From Candidatus Woesearchaeota archaeon (GTDB taxonomy: Archaea; Nanobdellota; Nanobdellia; Woesearchaeales; WJKL01): 6,188 nt of DNA. The notes beneath the pieces are model-generated. The model worked only from the letters and a program-made list of their open reading frames with translations, had not been told where the DNA came from and did no database searches. Location: contig WJKL01000057.1 in the NCBI GenBank assembly GCA_014729145.1, positions 1-6,188 on the forward strand. Reading direction: 5' to 3'. Positions within the stretch are counted from its first letter, which is position 1. Every line of letters starts with the position of its first letter. The position numbers and the translations under genes were made by a program. This document shows positions 4,084 through 6,188 of this stretch, in pieces.

Positions 4084-4905
4084 TTATAAGTTTATTCCTA
4101 GTTTTGATAGTGCAACGATTGCTGCTAAATCTGCAATATGCTTAAGAGCTCCAAGCTGTGCGTTTTTTCTCACGCAGTCTTCTGGACTGGCATTTTGAAT
4201 TGATGTTCTTAAATTGGAAAGAATTTTTTCAGGTTGTTCAAATGCATCTCCCATTGTCAGACAAGTGTAACTTCTTCCTATTTCCCTTATTGAATGTCCG
4301 TCTGAAAAAGATACGGCTCCAACATCTGGAAAGTTATATTCTATATAATTCTCATACATTTTCCTTGCTTTTCTGTTTGAGTTCATTGGAGCTACTCCGG
4401 GAATCCAAAGGGCTGCTTCTCCATTATGAATTTCTATTGCATCAAAGTTTGGAATTAAATCTTGGTTTTTTAATAAATATGGGCCAATTCCGTCCCTATA
4501 AGATGGATGGTCTGCAATGACTATTCCATCGTTGTCACGAGCTTCTTTTATTGTATCTAGGAGAGTCCTTCCATCTTTTAAGTGTGTGCCTTTATTCAAA
4601 CCAATAACAAGCAAATGTCCCTGTTCTGTCGGAACCTCCTGCCCTTTAACTATTAATAAATTTTGTTCTTGGAAATATAATGCATTAGACAAATCCTGCC
4701 TTGTTTTATCATAAGAAGTTTTTTGTTCTACCAAATCTTCAAATCTCTTGTCAGAGAAATTAACAACTCCTAAGATTTTTGTACCCCGGGAGGAGCCCCC
4801 TGCTTTTAAGGATTTGTAAGCTCTTCCGACTGCCTTTTCAAGTAACCCATCCATTCTTGAAGATGTTCTAAGGTGGTTGTGCAAGTCTGCTGTTGCATAC
4901 ATCAT
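4084..4905 (-). CDS. PHP-domain metal-dependent phosphoesterase
   Basis: This 273-residue protein has the PHP metal-site motifs in order: DLHNHL at 7-12 (His9, His11), KGQEVPTEQGH at 87-97 (Glu90, His97), ADHP at 131-134 (His133), EIHNG at 158-162 and FSDGHS at 200-205 (Asp202, His204). PHP proteins use two or three metal ions to hydrolyse phosphoesters. Relatives include histidinol phosphatase, polymerase proofreading domains and nucleotide or nucleic-acid phosphatases; the substrate here cannot be told. It is a stand-alone PHP domain with a roughly 70-residue helical C-terminus. Translation could begin at either of two adjacent ATGs; the first (4905) lies 25.5 nt from a TATA box, indicating a leaderless mRNA. 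It follows the VIT-like gene by 30 bp and precedes the YdjM-like gene by 33 bp. Confidence 0.88.
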   Translation of the reverse strand: MMYATADLHNHLRTSSRMDGLLEKAVGRAYKSLKAGGSSRGTKILGVVNFSDKRFEDLVEQKTSYDKTRQDLSNALYFQEQNLLIVKGQEVPTEQGHLLVIGLNKGTHLKDGRTLLDTIKEARDNDGIVIADHPSYRDGIGPYLLKNQDLIPNFDAIEIHNGEAALWIPGVAPMNSNRKARKMYENYIEYNFPDVGAVSFSDGHSIREIGRSYTCLTMGDAFEQPEKILSNLRTSIQNASPEDCVRKNAQLGALKHIADLAAIVALSKLGINL

Positions 4906-4926
4906 AAAAATTCTAAAAATGAGGAG

Positions 4927-4934
4927 TTTTTAAA
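4927..4934 (-). promoter_or_regulatory. TATA box for the PHP gene
   Basis: The minus strand reads TTTAAAAA, centred 25.5 nt before the ATG at 4905. It fits into the 30-bp gap after the VIT-like stop codon, so the PHP gene can be transcribed independently of the transporter. Confidence 0.6.
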
Positions 4935-4935
4935 T

Positions 4936-5469
4936 TTATCCAGCTAATCCCCTAAGGAGATAACCTACTACAAAGGCAATGATTGCGGCAATTCCGCCAA
5001 TCAAAAAGGTTTCCAGAGCACACTTAGGGCAGGTTTTTCCTTCTATGACTTTTCCCTTGACTGCACCGACAGCTAGGAAGGCGATGCCTGTAAGAAGAAT
5101 GGCATAAAGAAATTTATGGGAATCTATAGCAGGGATAATGGGAGCAAAAACAAATGAAATTAAAGGGATAAATCCAATTAATACAAAAGATATGAATGTG
5201 GCGAGGGCTGTCTTCCTTGGGTCTTTTTTGTGATGGTGATGGTGTTTGTGTTTTGCATAAATCTCGTTTTCAGATTTCGTTGAAAGGTAGTTCCCAACAG
5301 CCATTGAGAATCCGTCTGCGAAGAGATTTGCGAATCCTAAAATTAAAATTATTGCAGAAGATAAGGAGGCTCCGATTGCACCAGCAACTACAGCAAAGGT
5401 TGTTACAGCGCCATCTGTTGCTCCGTAGACAAAATTATCAATGTATTTTTCACCTCTATTTCTAAACAT
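4936..5469 (-). CDS. Short VIT1/CCC1-family metal transporter with a His-rich loop
   Basis: This protein of 177 residues shows the family hallmarks FVYGATDGAVTTFAVVAGA (13-31, first helix, Asp19) and GFANLFADGFSMAVGNYLS (45-63, second helix). Three further hydrophobic segments follow. VIT/CCC1 proteins move Fe2+ or Mn2+ out of the cytosol. Typical members have about 230 residues with a Glu-rich cytoplasmic metal-binding domain between helices 2 and 3. Here that region is cut to a short loop with six histidines (about 74-80) followed by KKDPRK. A CPKC motif (about 147-150) precedes the last helix. ATG 5469 is preferred because it lies 25.5 nt from the TATA box; an ATG two codons earlier (5475) is possible. 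It heads the minus-strand cluster. Confidence 0.88.
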   Translation of the reverse strand: MFRNRGEKYIDNFVYGATDGAVTTFAVVAGAIGASLSSAIILILGFANLFADGFSMAVGNYLSTKSENEIYAKHKHHHHHKKDPRKTALATFISFVLIGFIPLISFVFAPIIPAIDSHKFLYAILLTGIAFLAVGAVKGKVIEGKTCPKCALETFLIGGIAAIIAFVVGYLLRGLAG

Positions 5470-5490
5470 CCTCATTGAAGGAGGGAGAGA

Positions 5491-5498
5491 TATATAAA
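5491..5498 (-). promoter_or_regulatory. TATA box for the VIT-like transporter
   Basis: The minus strand reads TTTATATA. Its distance to ATG 5469 is 25.5 nt, but only 19.5 nt to ATG 5475, which favours the shorter protein. About 14 bp upstream lies a dyad-like stretch, AAGG-CAAA-CCTT, at 5516-5527. Confidence 0.65.
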
Positions 5499-5654
5499 TA
5501 TTGGTAAGAAAGTGTAAGGCAAACCTTGTAACTTAACACATTAGATATACTCTAAGTGATAAAAAACCAGAGATTAATAATTCAAATTCAGATAATTAAG
5601 GTATTGACGTTTTATTGGGATGTTAAGTTGTAGAATGGACACAGAAAGAATACC

Positions 5655-5662
5655 TTTAAATA
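5655..5662 (+). promoter_or_regulatory. TATA box for the rightmost gene
   Basis: TTTAAATA is centred 25.5 nt before ATG 5684, the same leaderless geometry as the other genes. The stretch 5499-5654 between the two divergent promoters holds no gene that I can see. Confidence 0.65.
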
Positions 5663-5683
5663 CGAAAAAAACGCTTTTCTATT

Positions 5684-6188
5684 ATGAATGAAGAGAAAAC
5701 TCCGAAAGGATTGACAGGAGAGCTTTCTTCTGGAGTGAAGTATCAGGGAAAAGCAGGAGTTCCGGGAGCAGGAGTTCCTTCTGAAGCTGAAAAAGAAAAA
5801 GCTGCGAAGGAATTTGAAAAATTAAAAGGAAAGCTTGACGATTTAAAAAAGAAAATTCTTAAGAAATACAATTTTACAAGGTTCTTGAGTTTATTACCTC
5901 AGCAGTCTCTTCCTGGGTTTGCAGAAGATGAGGGAATACCTGTTGAGATTGAGAAGACAAATCCCTTTTTATTGTATATGTGCATTCCTGAAGAAAAGTA
6001 TAAGGAAATTCCCAAGATAAAACCAGAGATTGTAAAATTAATAAAAGAAAGCAAGGAGAATATTTGGGTTATAATTAAGACAGAAGTTGACTTGTGGAAT
6101 TATGGCTTAGACAGCAAGTTTGACTTGCTTGATGGAGTTTCTGCTTCTTATCCAATATATGATAATGGATTTTTAGGAAGTTTAAGAC
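5684..6188 (+). CDS. N-terminal part of a conserved archaeal protein, possibly nucleotidyltransferase-linked; runs off the window
   Basis: An open frame starts at ATG 5684 and continues for 168 codons to the window edge. The first 33 residues are Gly/Pro-rich (KGLTGELSSGVKYQGKAG). A Lys/Glu-rich probable coiled helix follows at about 34-61. Then comes a folded region with SLLPQQSLPGFAEDE, YMCIPEEKYKEIPKIKPEIV, WVIIKTEVDLWNYGLDS and YPIYDNGFLGSLR. From memory, the WNYGLDSKF and YDxGxLGxLR stretches resemble the N-terminal region of DPANN proteins that carry a nucleotidyltransferase domain (GS-x2-RG, SDxD) further on. That domain would lie beyond this window, so the assignment is only suggestive. 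The leaderless TATA spacing supports the start. The gene diverges from the transporter. Confidence 0.75.
   Translation, partial: MNEEKTPKGLTGELSSGVKYQGKAGVPGAGVPSEAEKEKAAKEFEKLKGKLDDLKKKILKKYNFTRFLSLLPQQSLPGFAEDEGIPVEIEKTNPFLLYMCIPEEKYKEIPKIKPEIVKLIKESKENIWVIIKTEVDLWNYGLDSKFDLLDGVSASYPIYDNGFLGSLR

Noticed and set aside
4158..4714. Plus-strand open frames opposite the PHP gene
   Set aside because: The minus-strand frame holds all PHP metal-site motifs; the plus-strand frames have none.
5196..5465. 89-codon plus-strand open frame opposite the transporter
   Set aside because: It is an Arg/Leu-rich antisense translation of the VIT-like helices, with no promoter of its own.
5556..5563. GTGATAA resembling a C box of a C/D guide RNA
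   Set aside because: There is no matching D box or C'/D' pair at a suitable distance.
5530..5629. 9-bp inverted repeat AACTTAACA / TGTTAAGTT, 82 bp apart
   Set aside because: It is AT-rich and short, widely spaced, and has no link to either promoter; chance is a sufficient explanation.
1..6188. CRISPR array, insertion sequence or replication origin
   Set aside because: No regularly spaced repeats, transposase or recombinase frames, or origin-like clusters are visible.

Overview
The window looks like a piece of a small, AT-rich archaeal genome, most likely of the DPANN type. The evidence is a group II chaperonin (thermosome) subunit, tRNA genes with splicing-endonuclease (bulge-helix-bulge) introns and no encoded CCA, and TATA boxes placed so that most mRNAs would begin at their ATG. 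A secreted ECxxYC-repeat protein of a kind I associate with DPANN archaea and candidate-phyla bacteria fits too. All seven complete reading frames end in TAA. The lineage is an inference from family content, not a phylogeny.

Layout, left to right. (1) The C-terminal half of a thermosome subunit (+) converges, stop on stop, with a small endonuclease V-like DNA repair protein (-). (2) A tRNA-Gly(GCC) gene (-) has an 81-nt intron. (3) The 5' half of a tRNA-Val(UAC) stands alone at 1571-1607. (4) A two-gene unit encodes a small membrane-anchored protein and a Cys-rich secreted repeat protein. (5) An intact tRNA-Val(UAC) follows with a 34-nt intron. (6) The matching 3' half of the first tRNA-Val lies at 3385-3418, followed by two tandem hairpins. 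(7) A minus-strand cluster encodes a VIT/CCC1-like metal transporter, a PHP-domain phosphoesterase and a YdjM-like membrane hydrolase. (8) Divergently, the start of a further gene runs off the right edge.

The main discovery is the divided tRNA. The two halves are 1.78 kb apart on the same strand. Together they give a complete cloverleaf: 7/7 acceptor pairs, 5/5 anticodon-stem pairs, intact T arm, anticodon UAC. Their flanks carry a perfect 13-nt complementarity, as in trans-spliced split tRNAs. However, both halves also carry the same 10-nt anticodon-loop sequence, and no canonical bulge-helix-bulge forms at 37/38. That pattern also fits insertion of a 1.78-kb segment through an anticodon-loop crossover site, with the intact tRNA-Val(UAC) inside the segment covering the loss. 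Sequence alone does not decide between trans-splicing and disruption; junction-spanning RNA reads would.

How the parts work together: the minus-strand cluster looks like one transcription direction, with a core promoter in front of the transporter and the PHP gene. Only the internal YdjM-like gene has a Shine-Dalgarno sequence. The thermosome and repair genes are housekeeping neighbours. The two genes between the tRNA halves both make envelope or exported proteins and are probably co-transcribed.
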